This document shows positions 24,301 through 37,200 of a DNA stretch of 64,000 nucleotides, piece by piece; position 1 is the stretch's first letter; each line of letters opens with the position of its first letter. A program made the translations under genes and the position numbers. The notes under the pieces are model-generated. The model searched no databases, was not told the origin of the DNA, and was given only the letters and a program-made list of their open reading frames with translations. This DNA is from Ignelater luminosus (taxonomy: Eukaryota; Arthropoda; Insecta; Coleoptera; Elateridae). The stretch lies in assembly GCA_011009095.1 (NCBI GenBank), contig VTPC01000456.1, forward strand, positions 1 through 64,000, read 5' to 3'.

Positions 24301-25890
24301 TTTAGGAAAGTTTCTTATTCCTTAACTGGATTTATAGGTTACGCACTTTATTTTCCATAGAATTAATTATTTGACGCTTGGATATTTTAGCACAATTTAT
24401 CATTGATAAAAAAAGTTTTAATTAAAGTACAATTTAGAAAAAAATTACTAAAAAACCAACAGTTTCAGGACGACCCATTTAGAAATAATTCACACATAAG
24501 TTTAGATTTCAAGATTCTATAATACGAAAGATCGCCCAGAAGATTATTAAAGAACTGCTAAAAGGACTAACAACACTTTTGGCGCAATTAAAAAGCAAGG
24601 AATAACAATGGAGGAAAATTTGAAAATTATTTTGTTATCAGTTTCATAGAGGAGTAAAGATTGTTTACAAATCAGCTTGCAACAGATCTCAAATTATTTT
24701 CAAATAAATAACTGCAGAAGAAGAAGTCTTGCGATGTTGAATTAGCAATGCAAAGAGCTCTTGAAATATTGCCTTGGAAAAAGAAACTTTTTATCTTGAG
24801 AACTTATCCCAGAGAAACAACAAAATCAAATATTCAAAAAAAATCAGAATAGTGCTAGTTTTACCTACGAAAAAAAGAGAAACTCGGGGAAAGAAAGGAC
24901 GAGACCATTATGTATCTGCGGTTGTACTAGATTTCATTTTACTCTGAATGTAATATGCATTCGTCGGTGTGAAAAGTTTTTCAGAATCCAAAAATATCTA
25001 CATCATATACATAATCAACCCTGTCAATTTCAAGACTTAACTGATTCTCATTAATTTTTCAAAAACTTGATTTGATTACCAACTTTTACAGTTTTTAGGT
25101 TTTTGTAAACTAGAAATCCACAGCCCGGCTGAGCAGTTGCAACCCACCACTCTCCTCTATTGAGTGAGATCCTACTAGTGGTCAATGTTGACGCATTAAA
25201 ACAGAAAGTTTTACAAATGCTTTGTTGCACTTCTAGCTCGATTTTCACTTGATTTTATTTTCTTTAGCTAATCTAGTTAACCTTTCACACAAGGAAAAAT
25301 CAACCTAAACTTTAAATTGTAAAATTTATTCAATATTAAGAAACTTTCCAGTAATTAGTTGTCTGTATAAATAATGCAGAGGAAATTATGACAATCATTC
25401 ACGACGAATACGAATATGCTACCACAAATACCCCATTCGGCCTTTCAATCACGATAATATAATTAAATCTGAATGAGGTAACAACAGTTACTATAAATAA
25501 TTTATTCGTGCATCAAATCTATTAATGAATAGTTGTAGCATGCTAATGGAGTTCATCATTACTCAGATTATGCTATTACCATTATTGCATATCGATATGA
25601 GTAATTGGTTATATTAGGCATACATTATTAAAACAGTTTCGTTTCAATTATGCCACAATTCATTTACATACATTAAAATTATAATTTTTCTCTTCGTTTA
25701 CCAAACACGACCATTTCTTTCATTAAACAGTAAAATTTGTAGCAATTCAAAAATCAAAGCAAGACAACAATCTGACTATATTAGTTGTGATGCCTTTTAA
25801 ATATTCAAATTCTCGAAATTGATTTTTTATTGCATTAGGAATTAGCACAGTAAATAATAGCAAACGATAGAAGGAAGTCGCAAAGAAAAA
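21350..25890. other. AT-rich stretch; one possible microexon
   Basis: No element or gene is recognised. Several 60-80-codon open frames (for example 23364-23615 minus and 22837-23040 plus) resemble nothing known. The only feature of note is the splice-like 30-nt segment at 22,397-22,426. Confidence 0.45.
22397..22426 (+). other. Candidate 30-nt microexon
   Basis: A pyrimidine-rich run ending TTGTTTCTTATTGCAG is followed by exactly 30 bases and then a GTATGT donor. The segment is in phase (30 nt) and open in two of three frames (for example IFSEEAKRT). Orientation agrees with the Ig-domain exon at 52.3 kb. Such sites arise by chance in AT-rich introns, so this is only a candidate. Confidence 0.2.
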
Positions 25891-25899
25891 TTATAGCTA

Positions 25900-26450
25900 A
25901 CTATACCAGGTTGTACCAAAGCCAAAGAAGAGATGACGATGACAGTTCCGATGTCCTCTAAACCATTTGTTCTGCACGAACCTGATGCAGTTTTGCCGGG
26001 TAGTAGCACTAAGAAATGTCAAGTGCAATGGAGATGATGCATCGAAAACAACTCTAGGCCCATCGGGTATGATGACAGTGCTGGAAAATCGACCTCGAAT
26101 ATGAAAAATCAAAAGGAAAACTAAAAGCAACAATCGAAGAGTTTTAACAAAATACGAGCAGCGCTTGACTGTGGGGAGATTTTTGTTTCTCTTCTCGAAC
26201 TTAAGCTTCCAACCCAAGTCTCCTACTCTTATTGTGGTATCGTTTGCAAATTGGACCATGCTGACGTCTTTAATTTTCCACTTGAAAATCTCCCAGCAGT
26301 ACAAGAAGAGAAGAATGGGAAATGTTAGCTTGCAGCTCAAATAACTACCTTTAAGATCTTTCCTGATTCTAACCCTATAATGCCTTCTAGGCAGAAAATT
26401 ATTGCCTATTTTGACTAACAGGGTAGAAATGCTGGTGTTGGCGAGCTTTA
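25900..26450 (-). pseudogene. Decayed LINE reverse transcriptase palm
   Basis: The minus strand reads NFLPRRHYRVRIRKDLKGSY, then FPILLFLYCWEIFKWKIKDV and SMVQFANDTTI. In Jockey-like reverse transcriptases the order is (F/L)L..R.F.V+I, then PQGS.LGP.LFN.Y..DIP, then (D)V...(Q)FADDTA; here FADD has become FAND, and the PQGS box has gone. It lies in a 147-codon frame (26,340-25,897) whose second half is not recognisable. Only about 180 codons of the domain remain. Confidence 0.5.
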
Positions 26451-26499
26451 GAAGGCTATTTCAGAATTAGCCACTGTAGGAACGGATCTACCGTTATGC

Positions 26500-29400
26500 A
26501 AAATATGCAATTGCTTGGGGTTCCCAAGACACTCAAGTTTCGATTTTTTATATTTAAGTCTGTTGACAAGAAAACTCGATGTCTCTCAGCTCTTGTCTCT
26601 TGTGTCTTTTATAGTTTCGAAACAAAAAGCCTGTTTAAATTTCCAAGTATTTGGAAGCTTGAATAGATACTTTAACAGGCTTGCTCTTAGACGTTCAGTC
26701 AGCAAAGCGACTGCTCTAGGATGCGTAGATGGAAATCGGTAAAGAGAGGTGTAAACTGCATTAGTATTTGGAAGACAAACGTCACAAATAGTTTATAAAA
26801 TTAGTTTTGATTCAGAAGGCACCGTTCATAACACAGTAGACGGCCCTAAAAGGTAAAACTTTCTGAAACAAATAACTTCTAATCTTTAGACATAGTATTC
26901 TCTTAAGATCTACATAAAATTCTAAAGTTCTAAGGGTAATGACTGCCGAGTAAAACTTCTGGATATTTTGATCGTTTCAGAAAGTCAATGTATGTCACTT
27001 TCAATACATAGCATTGTTTCCTGTTAGGATCAGTAACGTTATGGTAAAAATTAGCAAAAAACATTTACTTTCCAAATCGGAGATGAATGAATTCGTATCA
27101 TAATATAGTAGGAGCCGGCCAGAACAAACAAAAACTTATGTTTGGAAAGTTATGAAGAGTAATCCAGTCCTGCAAATGGATGCCGAAAGGTTAAAGAGCT
27201 TTACATACGTATATAGTTGTATTTTGATGTTGGGGTGTGTTTTCCTATAAGAAAGAAGCAAACTACACTTTCTATTTTCCGTACTATTATACAGCAGACT
27301 CACCAACAAAGCAGCTCTGCGATTTCAATCAAATTGTAGCTACTACTTACTCGATAAGACACATATTGTTACAAGTTCACACAATAAAGGAATTTTAAAA
27401 ACCAGATTGAAAAGAGATTACTTATATACCAAAGAGGGCTGCCTAGACGATTTGTTACCGGCAGAAGAATAAAAGGAAGTTTTTATCAACAAGCTTGCTA
27501 GTGAGTCCATTGTTGTAGTCCACTTCGCCAACTTAGCAACTCCAGCAGCAATACCATTCAGAAATATTGTCTTATCAACGCCAATATCTCTCTCAACCTA
27601 AGACTCTGTTTCTTCAAACAATTGCTTTGTTTAATTTTAAATAAAACAAACCCAAAAGAAAATTCTACAAATAAAAATTAAGGGCCAAGTCTAGAAAGCA
27701 GAAAGAAAATTAATAACAACAAATAGAAAAAGAATAACAACGAAACAAAATAATAATAAATACACAAAAGGGGGAAAATAGTAAACAAAATCCTGAAGTG
27801 TATACCCTAAAAGATTTTTAATTCTTTTGTTTTGTTTGTTGTTAAAAGAAAAGTTCAATCGACTAAAAAGCAACAATGAATCTTCAACGCTGATATGCAC
27901 GTATTGGCAAAAGCAGAGTCGATCCTGTGAGGCCAGCCGTCCCCAATGTAATGATGCCCACCACCTGGTGAAATATAGGGGCATCACGTAAAGCATGATG
28001 TCTTCACTGATGTCACCCCTGACAGGCTCCTTAAAATTTTGCAATAAATTATTTAACAAATTAAGAACAAAACAAATTCAGTTATCACAGACGATCATAT
28101 TTGGACAAAGATATCCTATCACAAACTAAAACCAAAATAAAAATATTTAGATGTTGGAATTTTGTGATCTAGGCTCAACACAATGGGCTGACACGCTGTA
28201 AATTTGGAGATGGGCGGAATCAACGGAAACTCACAGACAAAATAACTAAGTCAATATCAGGTTGATGACTTAGCTCCAGGTGCAAGAGTACCTGCAGTAA
28301 CCCTAGATAAAAATGAGATATAGGAACAGTTTTGGTTCACATTTGCGGGGACAGCTTTGAACCTACCTCTCTATACTTTTCTAATTGTGGCTGATATTCT
28401 ATTTGTCGGAGAATGATAATAAAACATCTTATTTCGTAAAAAAAAGGTGGGATATAAAAGAACCAAGCTATTAAACGCTAAAACGTCCATGTATATGGTT
28501 TATTTGGTTTTCCAAAACTTACACCGTCCAAAAGCTGTAGTATGATCAAATCAGCAAAAAGTTTTAATTTTCGTCTTAACACTTTGAATACCGCGATCAA
28601 TACAGTCGCTGTCCGATTAATTATATTTTGTGTGTACGTAAAGCTGTTAATACTGATGTATATCTGAACTATTTATAAAGAAACCAATTGACATAAATGC
28701 AAACCATTATATTATCCGGAAGGTTACGCATAAAACGTCATGGCTTTCTTATTCATCGTTCTCTGAGTGTGTAACGATCAGTTTTTGCACCCGTTATATA
28801 TTTTGTTTGGTTAACCTTCTATCTGTGTATCTGGAATTTTTGTAGTTTTCTCTTGTTGAATAGGATTTTTTTGTATTTTGTATTTAAAGTCACATGGATA
28901 GTTATGGTTATCTTTTATTAGTTTCTTTGAATTATTGACATCCGTTAGAGGATTGTAGAGAATTGAAACCGTTACAGATGTTTATCGGCACTGTTGGCTA
29001 TTTATTATCAATTTAGATTTGGTTTGCTAATTTAATTGATTCTATGCTTAACTTAATGAGGAACTAGATCGAATCGGTCACGCGACTACTCGTGAATCCG
29101 ACACCAGAACCCTTCGATCTACGACTGCTGGCGCCCTCTTTTACGACCATCTATTAGTTTAATAAGAGTTTTGGAAAACGGTGAGCTTCTCTTTGTGAGA
29201 GATTAGCCAAGTTTATTTCAGAATCCACCCCATCTGCGGCATGAGCTACGGGATTTAACATCTACCATTGGTCTGGACGGGACTTGTGCATACCTTTGAG
29301 CACTGGCCCGTTACAGATTTTTTTAAAAAAGTTTGACGTTCTCCTAGTCTTTAAACATTAAAATTCATATAATAAAACATAGCAGGTTTTCTTTCTTACT

Positions 29401-31030
29401 CATACAGGAATTCTTTCTTCCAGAAGGTATGTGCAGACCTGTGTTTTCCGACGAAAGGCAGCTAGATCCAATAATTGAGAAAACTTTAATTTCGAAGAAC
29501 AACCACTTATTTTACGTTAATCGCAAAAAAAACATAAGAACAAAATCCAGGCGTTTACACACAATTTTATAAACGAAAATCACTGAGTCTCAAGCACTAT
29601 TAAAATTTTGCGGAGCTTCCAAAATGTAGTATACACACAGATGCTACAGCAACGGGGCCAAAATGGTTGCGTTCCTACCCTCTACAATTTCTGCTTCCTG
29701 GAGGACACCAGCGTAATTATTTTGGGTTATACATTCCCCACGATAACGAAATTTATAAGCCTTGCTGTTGGCAAACAAACCACTTTCTTCCGCGATTACG
29801 ATTTCTCCAGTCCGATCTCTTTTTTTTTTCTAATTATTAATTTGGCTTGAATCCAATTAGGGGATGTAGAGGTAAGCGTCGAAAATTACCACACGTTGGT
29901 TCAAGTCAACTGCTATCTACGTAATGCCTAACCTCTGCGTTTTTGTTACGCAGTTCGTACTTACGGAAGTGGGGTTAAAAACTCGGATATACACCCTAAC
30001 AGATTAAGACATTAATACTCTTTATGCGACAATGGAAAATTTTACTTGTAGATTCGCTAGTTTAAATTTGACTTCCCCGAGACTGTGTGACTGCAGCATT
30101 GCAACTAATGATTCTGGGAATTTGATATTGGAAATCAACGAAAGACACGTCTACTGGAGTCTAGGTGTCGAGACCACAAAAATATTACTTCTTTAAAATA
30201 ACATTATAACAAACATTCGTTAATGAAACAATTTAAATATTGCGCGTCAAGAAAACAAATATCCGAACGAAATTGAAAAAACAGGGGCGGATTTAGTGCG
30301 AATTTTAAAATAACATTACAAGGTTTGTTTGACAGGTTTAAAATTTCTTCCTTTCTTTTTTAAATTTTTGTTTTCTTGGTTTTGATTCATCTTTTTGTTT
30401 CCAGCTTGCAGAGCTGTTATTTTTGAACATCTTGTTGTATATCAGATCTATACCTTATATGTATGAACTAGATATTAAATATATTAGTATCAGATCTAGA
30501 TAGTAGTTGTCTGGACAATAAGAATTTATTTTTTTTTTACACCAAGAGATAAATACAAAAGGCTAGTCGTTATTTATGGGAAAAGACTTTATTGCCAAAT
30601 TTTCTTTTTCTTGTAGTCTAATCGAAAGTTTCGAAAGGGACATCTGCAGCAAGATTTTTTGCAATCGGGCCATTGTACCTGAAGTAGAGAGTTATGGAGC
30701 TTAAGTCAAGTATCCCCCTTAGATTGTTGTGCTTCTCTGTCATACACACTTTTTACAATTCTAGTATCCTATAAGGTTAGCAAGTTTCTGAAATTACGTG
30801 GCTGCATGGACTTGAGAAATTGTTCTGAAAAGATCTTTGGCTCCTTGTGGTGTAAAAGAAAAGCTGGAGAAATCGCCATTTCCTTTTTCTTTCATTTTCT
30901 CATTGTTTGCCACATCCATTCAAGTTTGAAATTGAAAGGAAACTAGCCCAAGGCCTCTAAAGAAGCCCTATTGGTTTTTATTTTCTTTTCAACAATATAT
31001 TGTACGTAATTTGAACGATTTTTAATTATC
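26500..31030. other. AT-rich non-coding stretch
   Basis: No gene is recognised. A 122-codon minus frame (28,059-27,691) ends in a hydrophobic run encoded by low-complexity A/T sequence and is not taken as a gene. A short GC-richer patch at 29,070-29,330 (containing CTGGCGCCCTC) was considered as a retroelement primer site and left unassigned. Confidence 0.45.
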
Positions 31031-31036
31031 AGTGTT

Positions 31037-31300
31037 TCATTTTAATTTTATCGCTCTTCTCACTTCACCACTAAAAGTCTTGATTGTGATAATACGAGTA
31101 ACACCCTTCTTTCCTGAATGAAGTTGTGTTACTTGGCCGAGTCTGCAACATCAATTTTCAAGATTTTCGATGCTTGTCTGCCATATGGTACGTCGTTACA
31201 GTTACAGTAATTTTAAATTTGCGTTTGACCAACGAGACCAGAAATGCTGGAGCAATGTTGCAGATGTTTAAATCGTGATAGTCGGGTTGCCGGAGTATAT
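31037..31300 (-). pseudogene. BEL/Pao-type integrase C-terminal tail
   Basis: The minus strand carries QHFWSRWSNANLKLL (31,249-31,205) and then, after stops and a shift, LGQVTQLHSGKKGVTRIITI and KTFSGEVRRAIKLK, ending at a stop at 31,037. This is the end of BEL/Pao polyproteins: the Q.FW.RW..EYL helix, then the (W)..LGRV.E...G.DG..R.(V)..(V)(K)T..G...R...KL barrel of the integrase tail. Integrase joins element DNA to the host genome. The rest of pol is not recognised upstream, though 31,696-31,917 (minus) is an unassigned open frame. Confidence 0.78.
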
Positions 31301-32290
31301 ATTACATTGCCTAGAGGTAAAATTATAAATGGTTAGAGCTTCCTTGTTGCCCATTTTAATGCCTAACGCTGCGTAAGAGATACTAAAATAGATTCATCAA
31401 TAACAATAGTTCTCGGAAGATTTTAACAATGAGTTCTAACAAATCTTTAATTTTATAAAGTCTATCATTCTTGTCAAGTACATCACGGATCCTTCGACCA
31501 GTATTAGCCTAGAAAAGGCACTTCCGTTAACCCCATCCTGAAAGTTACAGCTAGAAATTTCCTAATTACATTCTTGTATGTATTGATCCAAGACTTTACT
31601 CTAGATTTATCTTTATACTGCTTTATTAATTGTTTCTTGTAGTATGAGGTCTAGTATCTCATCGTTTATGAAAACTTTAAATGTCAATTGTGATATTAGT
31701 AATTTCTATATTCAAAGAAGATTTTTTTGGCGACATCTGAATATTGTAGTGATTTTTTTATAACTTTCCATTCATCCTGGTGACTTGCATTCGCAACTGG
31801 AGTTTTACGTACTTGGTTTACAGCATTTCCAGCACCAACCACAGCAAGATCAGTACTAACTTTGTCACTGTTTAAGTATTTGGAAGAATCCACTTGATGT
31901 GTTTTGTCAAGATTCAAATCCTCGCTTCTAAATGAGTGTGAACTACTATCATAACATGCACTGCTCTCATCATTAGTTATAGCTTTAAAAAATACTTCGT
32001 CATTACTGACACTGCTACTGATTCCTCAAGTTCCTTCTCAATCTTATCTTCTATATCTTTTTTTTTCTTCCCGATAATCTTGGCTGTAAACTGTCTACCA
32101 TTCGTGTGTTTATACTTTCAGATTCATTATTTAATCCCTTACTGCTCACAGTTTCTTTTTCCTCAACTTCTTATCAATTACACCTATTTGTCTAAAATCG
32201 GGTGTCAAAACGTTTCCTGTATGGCATGTTACGGTACAAATTTTAAACATAAAACTAATAAAGCAATACGAATTTACATACAAGATTCCA
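31300..32290. other. No recognised gene
   Basis: A 73-codon minus frame (31,917-31,696) rich in Ser/Lys/Asp is not recognised. It may be further BEL/Pao sequence or the 3' part of the neighbouring LINE, both of which read on this strand, but no motif supports either. Confidence 0.35.
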
Positions 32291-33080
32291 CAAAATATTT
32301 GTACGCAAATATTCCTCTTGTGTGTTGCTCATTTATCTTTCACCTTATTTTTTCAGTTTCTCTCTCAATTTTCGCAAACACTGTTACTAAATCGTTCTTT
32401 GTTCTACTCATTACGATTATGTCAATAGCGTAGGCAATTATCATTTGTGATTTTTTGGTGTTTCTGGTATCGTTTACTGCTGTTTTCCTAATTGCACTTT
32501 TCAGTATCCATATAATGTATTACTGTGTTTTTGTTCTGCTCTCACTTGGTAGTTTTCTGTTGTTTGCCGCCCAATTTTGACTGACGCTGTGTTTGTGTTT
32601 GTTCAGGTCATTTTGTACTACTTTTATTATATTCTGTAAGATATCTAGTCCTGTCATTTATTTTGTGGTTATATTCCTGTTTATTTTATTAAATGCTTGT
32701 TTAAAATGCTTCTTCTAAGATTTGTTGCATTATAGATTGCATCTACTGTTGATCTTCCTGATTAAAAACCTTCTTGATATTCGTTTATAATTTTTTTAAG
32801 GTATATCGGCAATTTATGTTTTATATTAATGTCGGCAAGACTTTATTTGCTACGTTTACTAGTGTTATGTCTCTGAAATAATATCATAGTACAAACTTTC
32901 GTACAGCATTTCTTCTCCATATTTAGAAATCCAGCCGCTATTTGATAGGAATGGGATGCTTTATCATTTTTAAGATTCCTTATTACCTTTTCGTTTATTT
33001 CATGATTATGTATTTCTTTTCCCTGCATTAGATCATTATATAGTTTTTTATAATGCTTCCTCCATATATCCTGCATATTG
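32290..33080 (-). pseudogene. LINE reverse transcriptase remnant
   Basis: Reads MQDIWRKHYKKLYND (33,076), then VIRNLKNDKASHSYQIAAGF, where normal copies have KAPG.D.IP.E. Near 32,790-32,700 comes YQEGF, then GRSTVDAIYNATNLRR, the (C/E)GFR.GRST.D.I motif. Near 32,500-32,440 comes AIRKTAVNDTRNT, and at 32,441-32,415 IIAYAIDIIVMSRTKNDL, in which the YADD catalytic box reads YAID, so one catalytic Asp is lost. The thumb is not recognised below 32,290. Frames shift several times. The family resembles the LINE at 61-63 kb but is more diverged. Confidence 0.78.
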
Positions 33081-33219
33081 TTATTTCTTTTCTGTCTTTC
33101 ACCTTCTTACCCTCATATCAAAACTCTGATAAAACTTTTTTTGAGTTCTTGTTCTGGTATTCATTTTGATTTCTGTTGAGTTTACTAGATTTTGTTTATA
33201 TTCCATGTTGAAGCCCTGA

Positions 33220-33510
33220 ACGACCAAAACTCTTCTTGATAGGCCAAACACGCCAAACAGCCCGAGAGGGCCAAACGGCCCGAGAAGCCCGAACGGACCG
33301 ACAAAAAATCTTGAAGAGTCAAAAAGCCCAAAAGGCTCGACAGGCCTAAATGGCTCGACAGGCCTAAATGGCTCGATAAAGCCGTATGGTCTGAGAGGTC
33401 CGAAAGATCTAAACGGTGCTTTAGACTCGAAGGGCCAAGAAGTCCAAAAGAGAGGCCCGAACGGTCCGACAGATCCAGGAGGTCCAAACAGCCCGACAAT
33501 TACATTTTAA
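33220..33510 (+). repeat. 9-nt-periodic GC-rich repeat with a collagen-like open frame
   Basis: A sharply GC-richer block in AT-rich sequence, made of variants of GGCCCGAAC, GGCTCGACA and GGCCTAAAT. The 18-bp pair GGCTCGACAGGCCTAAAT occurs twice in tandem (33,333-33,368). In one plus frame there are 96 codons without a stop, with Gly every third residue over much of it (GPNGPRSPNGP, KGSTGLNGSTGLNGS, GLRGPKDLNGA, GPNGPTDPGGPNSP). Off-pattern positions are often Ser, Asp or Lys, as expected from single changes of GGN codons. There is no start codon, and the frame opens after a stop at 33,217. It may be a decayed collagen-type segment or a 9-bp minisatellite; the sequence alone cannot separate these. 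Confidence 0.6.
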
Positions 33511-33529
33511 CAGACAACATTCACTGTAC

Positions 33530-34200
33530 TGCATGTTTTCTATTTTCTTCTTCAGCTATATCATTTATCATTAATTGCACTTTTCTTTCGTTGACAATTA
33601 AATCATTATCGATATACAGTCTGGTTTCTTGCAACATACATCTATTTTTCATTATTTCTATATTTTTGCTGTCACTATTTGTTTTTACGATTCTGCTATT
33701 GTTTCTACCCTAACTTCCTTTTTTAGTAATTTTTAAACTTTTTCGTTTAAGTTCTCACTTTCTATTTTCATTTTTTCCCAGTTTTTCTTGAGTTTCTATT
33801 AAATCTTTAACTTTTTCTATTATTTTGTTTAGTTGTTGCTTTTCTTCCTATTGTGATTTCTTTCCTTTCTTTTTTTAATTCTTCCTTAACGTTTCTTATT
33901 TCTTATTGGATGTTTCAGAATTTTTTTATCATTTCTTCTTTTATCTTATCCATCATTTCTGGATCGTTTCAAGCTCAATTTTTTTCATCTTGTTGGTTTC
34001 AGTTTTTTTCCTGTTTCTTTATTTTCTTGTATTTCTTTAAGTGAGCATCTGCTTGTTTCTTTGGCTTCTTTTAAATATCTCCAGTTGTTCTTGTAATTAT
34101 TTCCCTTCTATCTTATCTATTCAGTTATTTTTGCTTCTTTTCCAAATAGTCTATTATTGATCCTCGACTATTTATTCTAAGTCTGTGATTTTTGTTATTT
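33530..34200 (-). pseudogene. LINE ORF1 (coiled-coil) remnant
   Basis: Minus-strand frames between 34,060 and 33,780 are dominated by Lys/Glu/Ile heptad-like sequence (for example KIKEEMIKKF, VKEELKKERKEI), with many stops, as in the coiled coil of LINE ORF1 proteins. The end, about 33,640-33,545, reads YIDNDLIVNERKVQLMINDI followed by AEEE, matching the (V/I)YI(D/E)NDLT..ER..Q..(I/L)(R)..A.EER segment that closes ORF1 in this LINE type. The protein would form multimers on element RNA. Confidence 0.6.
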
Positions 34201-34209
34201 ATGTAGTTA

Positions 34210-37200
34210 TTTTTATTTTCCAATGCAATCTTCGTATGCTTATTGTTTATCGTGCGTCTGTCTGTGCTTCACATTTGTTTGTTATGTTCGAGATTTTCAC
34301 TTCTTTAGGTTATTGTTAATATCATTTATGATTAATTACAAGTGTTCCTTACTATTATATTCCTTCGCAATTTTTCTGTCTTTCACTTTATTTAATATTT
34401 TCCTGAAATTTCTTTTTCACTCTATTTGGCAACCGTTGAAATCACGTCTCTCGTTCTTATTTCACCAGCGCCTGCTTGAGAATTGTTTGGGAAAAACGCA
34501 CCTCAACATCAAAATACAACTCTATACGCCATAAACCGAGAAAGCCAGTACAATGGTCTCCTATAATAAAACAAGCAAACAAAATCTTTATAACTTCAAA
34601 ATCGCCGAGCAAGTGATCTGTTCGTCATTTTGTTGCAGACGCCAAGAGAACAATCTAGAACCGAAGACTACATTTTAATAATTGCAGTTTACGTTTTGTA
34701 ACCTTTCAGTGGATAAATAAAAGTGATAATGATAATAACAGAGGAGATGCACGATTATATAACGCAAAAACATGTAGGAAAGACGATGCATTCCCAGTCC
34801 TCGATCGTGTATTACAATATTATCTTGCAAGAAAACATCTTGACTTCCTAAAACACTGATGCGCATACTTTAAGCTTGTCTGTCGTCATTGCACATCTGT
34901 TGACACAACGCAACTTGAGGGTAATTTCTTTCTACTTTAGATACGATTACAGTATTGAAGTTAGCACATCTTATGTGCCTCCAAAGGAATAATCCGTGAT
35001 GGAAAGTTCCCACCAGGAGACAGTTAGAGGACAACAAACCGGCTATAGTCCTGCTCGATCTCGCAGCTAAACCCTTCTCTTATCGAACATTCTCGTTCCA
35101 CAGAACATATCACATTAAAGGAGGTTGAGAAGCGAGTTCCAGTTTGGTCGACTGTACTAAGATATTGAGTGAACGGGGTTCTTGAAGGACTATGGACACT
35201 CAATCAGAATAAAACTGTGACTTGTCGATGTGAGATCAAGGCTGGAATCCTTCCATATCTCAGTTGATGCGCACTGTTGCAAATTTGGCTCGAATCTTAT
35301 TCTTCTTACAACGTTAGACCGTCTTTTTGGAAACGAGTCTGTGCAGTCAAACGCATAGTAACGTTATTAAGGTCGCGAGAAATAATAAATTCACTTTATT
35401 TGTGTTGCTGCAAACTACCACCAGGGACGAAGTACAAGATTGTTGTAGTTGCTTTAGTAAACTAAGCAACTAATCAATTTACATTTCTATACCCACCTAT
35501 TAAACTTAAATGCCTTCTTAGACTGCATTAAAAGAGAAATTGTGCATTTCAGGATTTAAGAGTAAATAAATTCTACGATTATATCAACATTACGGGCACC
35601 TGTCAAAGTTACGTAAATCTACAAATTTATGAAACGAGTACAGTTGCTGCACAATAGCAACAGATAAATTAAACAGAAAAGTGGATTTCATATAATCTTA
35701 TTTACGCTTTAATAAATTGGAAGTGTAGTGGCAAAATTAATACAAACCCTGGAATAATTTTTTTCTTGTAGCTGGATGTACCACGCTATATAAAACGCAA
35801 CTTACTTTCTGTTATGGGTCATAAGTTATAACTATTGCTACATCACCCAAATGGAAGTTTTTATTTGGTAGAATGATGTTTGCACGCTATTTATTAAACA
35901 AAAACATACTTTCTTTCATAATTAAATTTAAGAGGAAAGAAGAAAAGATTATACGTTAAGTAAGAACGCCTTTGCATTGCAAAGCACTATAGTAACTATT
36001 CTATTTATCTATAATAATGTTAACGAAGTTTCTTTATATTTCATATTTTTATTTTTTTATTAACTACGTTCTTACACCCAGTGTATTTGTCAAAAACTGT
36101 TTTTCCTTCTCCAAGAAAAGTATTTTACAGAGTTTTCTTTACATCTTGTTTGCTTAATAAATATTTTTAATGAGGAAAAAACATAAAACTTGAAATTGTC
36201 TCGTATTTCTTTAACAAATTCAGGCTATTTACAAAAGCTATGCTTTTGGGGAACTTCTAGCGGTTTTTTATATTACAGAATAAAAGATAACGTTAAAATA
36301 TTAATAACCTGTAACTCAACTTAATTAAAGTTTGTTAATAAAGCTAATCCTCTACAGCAACTGCTAATGTCATCATGAAATTAAAACTTCGCTTTGAAAC
36401 ACATTAATTTTGCTGGAAAATGCATTTTCAAACGACAGAAATTTAGAACCCACAGAAACTCTTAATAATATACATCTAATTCAACTATTTATCGTGTATT
36501 ATAAAGTCACGGTTTGAGTAAACAAAGGCTTTTATTAACTTTGTATGCTAATCGACGAAATGCCCGCGCATAGCACGTGATTCACTGATACATACATCTA
36601 CACTGTTATATTATTATTCCATTTGGAATTATTAAGGCATTCAATTTATTTAAGTTTCAAAACGTTACGAAATCGCATGTAACAGTGTAACACTCAGCAG
36701 GACACTCGGGACTCTTGAAAACTGTCGTGGCATTTTCTATTGAATAATTTAATACTTCTGACCCTTTGAACTCTCGAGCTACGAACTGGCGAACAAACAG
36801 AAAAGAAATACTTCACGCACTAATGTCAAGTATGTGACTTGACACGAATTAATTTTCTAATACCTTAATTTAGTGAATCTTTGTGCTTGCTGCTATTGAT
36901 CGATTACACCTGTTGAAGTTTATGTAACAATTAATGCAACTAAATGTCAAGGTTTAACGTCAACTAAAGGTTATTGAGACAAAGCGGGTGTTGGAGGAAA
37001 TGTTTTAGAAAGTAGTCACAATTATTTTGTAAGAAATTAATAGAGGCTCCTGTTCAAATCTACAAGTCATTAAAATATCTTGAGACATTAAATAAAAAAT
37101 GATCTGAGTAACACACAACAAACATTCTGTTTAATTAACTTTAGGATTTGGGTTTGTACAAAAATCTAATTAATTTTTGTTTGACTTATCTATTTAGCTA

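Larger units (their letters stand above)
32290..34200 (-). mobile_element. Decayed LINE with coiled-coil ORF1 and reverse transcriptase
   Basis: On the minus strand a coiled-coil ORF1 (34,200-33,530) is followed, after about 450 bp that should hold the endonuclease but does not, by the N-terminal and palm parts of a reverse transcriptase (33,080-32,290). The missing endonuclease region is occupied by a 9-nt-periodic GC-rich segment (33,220-33,510). Confidence 0.65.

Noticed and set aside
24520-24900. Tc1-like or other transposase remnant on the plus strand
   Set aside because: Lys-rich translated debris only; no motif in any frame.
25897-26110. BEL/Pao reverse transcriptase (RVVFDASS) in the second half of a minus-strand frame
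   Set aside because: A single eight-residue match without the following motifs, in a frame whose first half is a different LINE domain.
27691-28059. 122-codon minus-strand open frame as a gene
   Set aside because: The C-terminal third is low-complexity A/T sequence read as a hydrophobic run; no recognisable domain or splice context.
29100-29160. Retroelement primer-binding site (CTGGCGCCCTC)
   Set aside because: Short GC-rich match with no long terminal repeat or gag on the expected side; the nearest element tail (31 kb) reads in the other direction.
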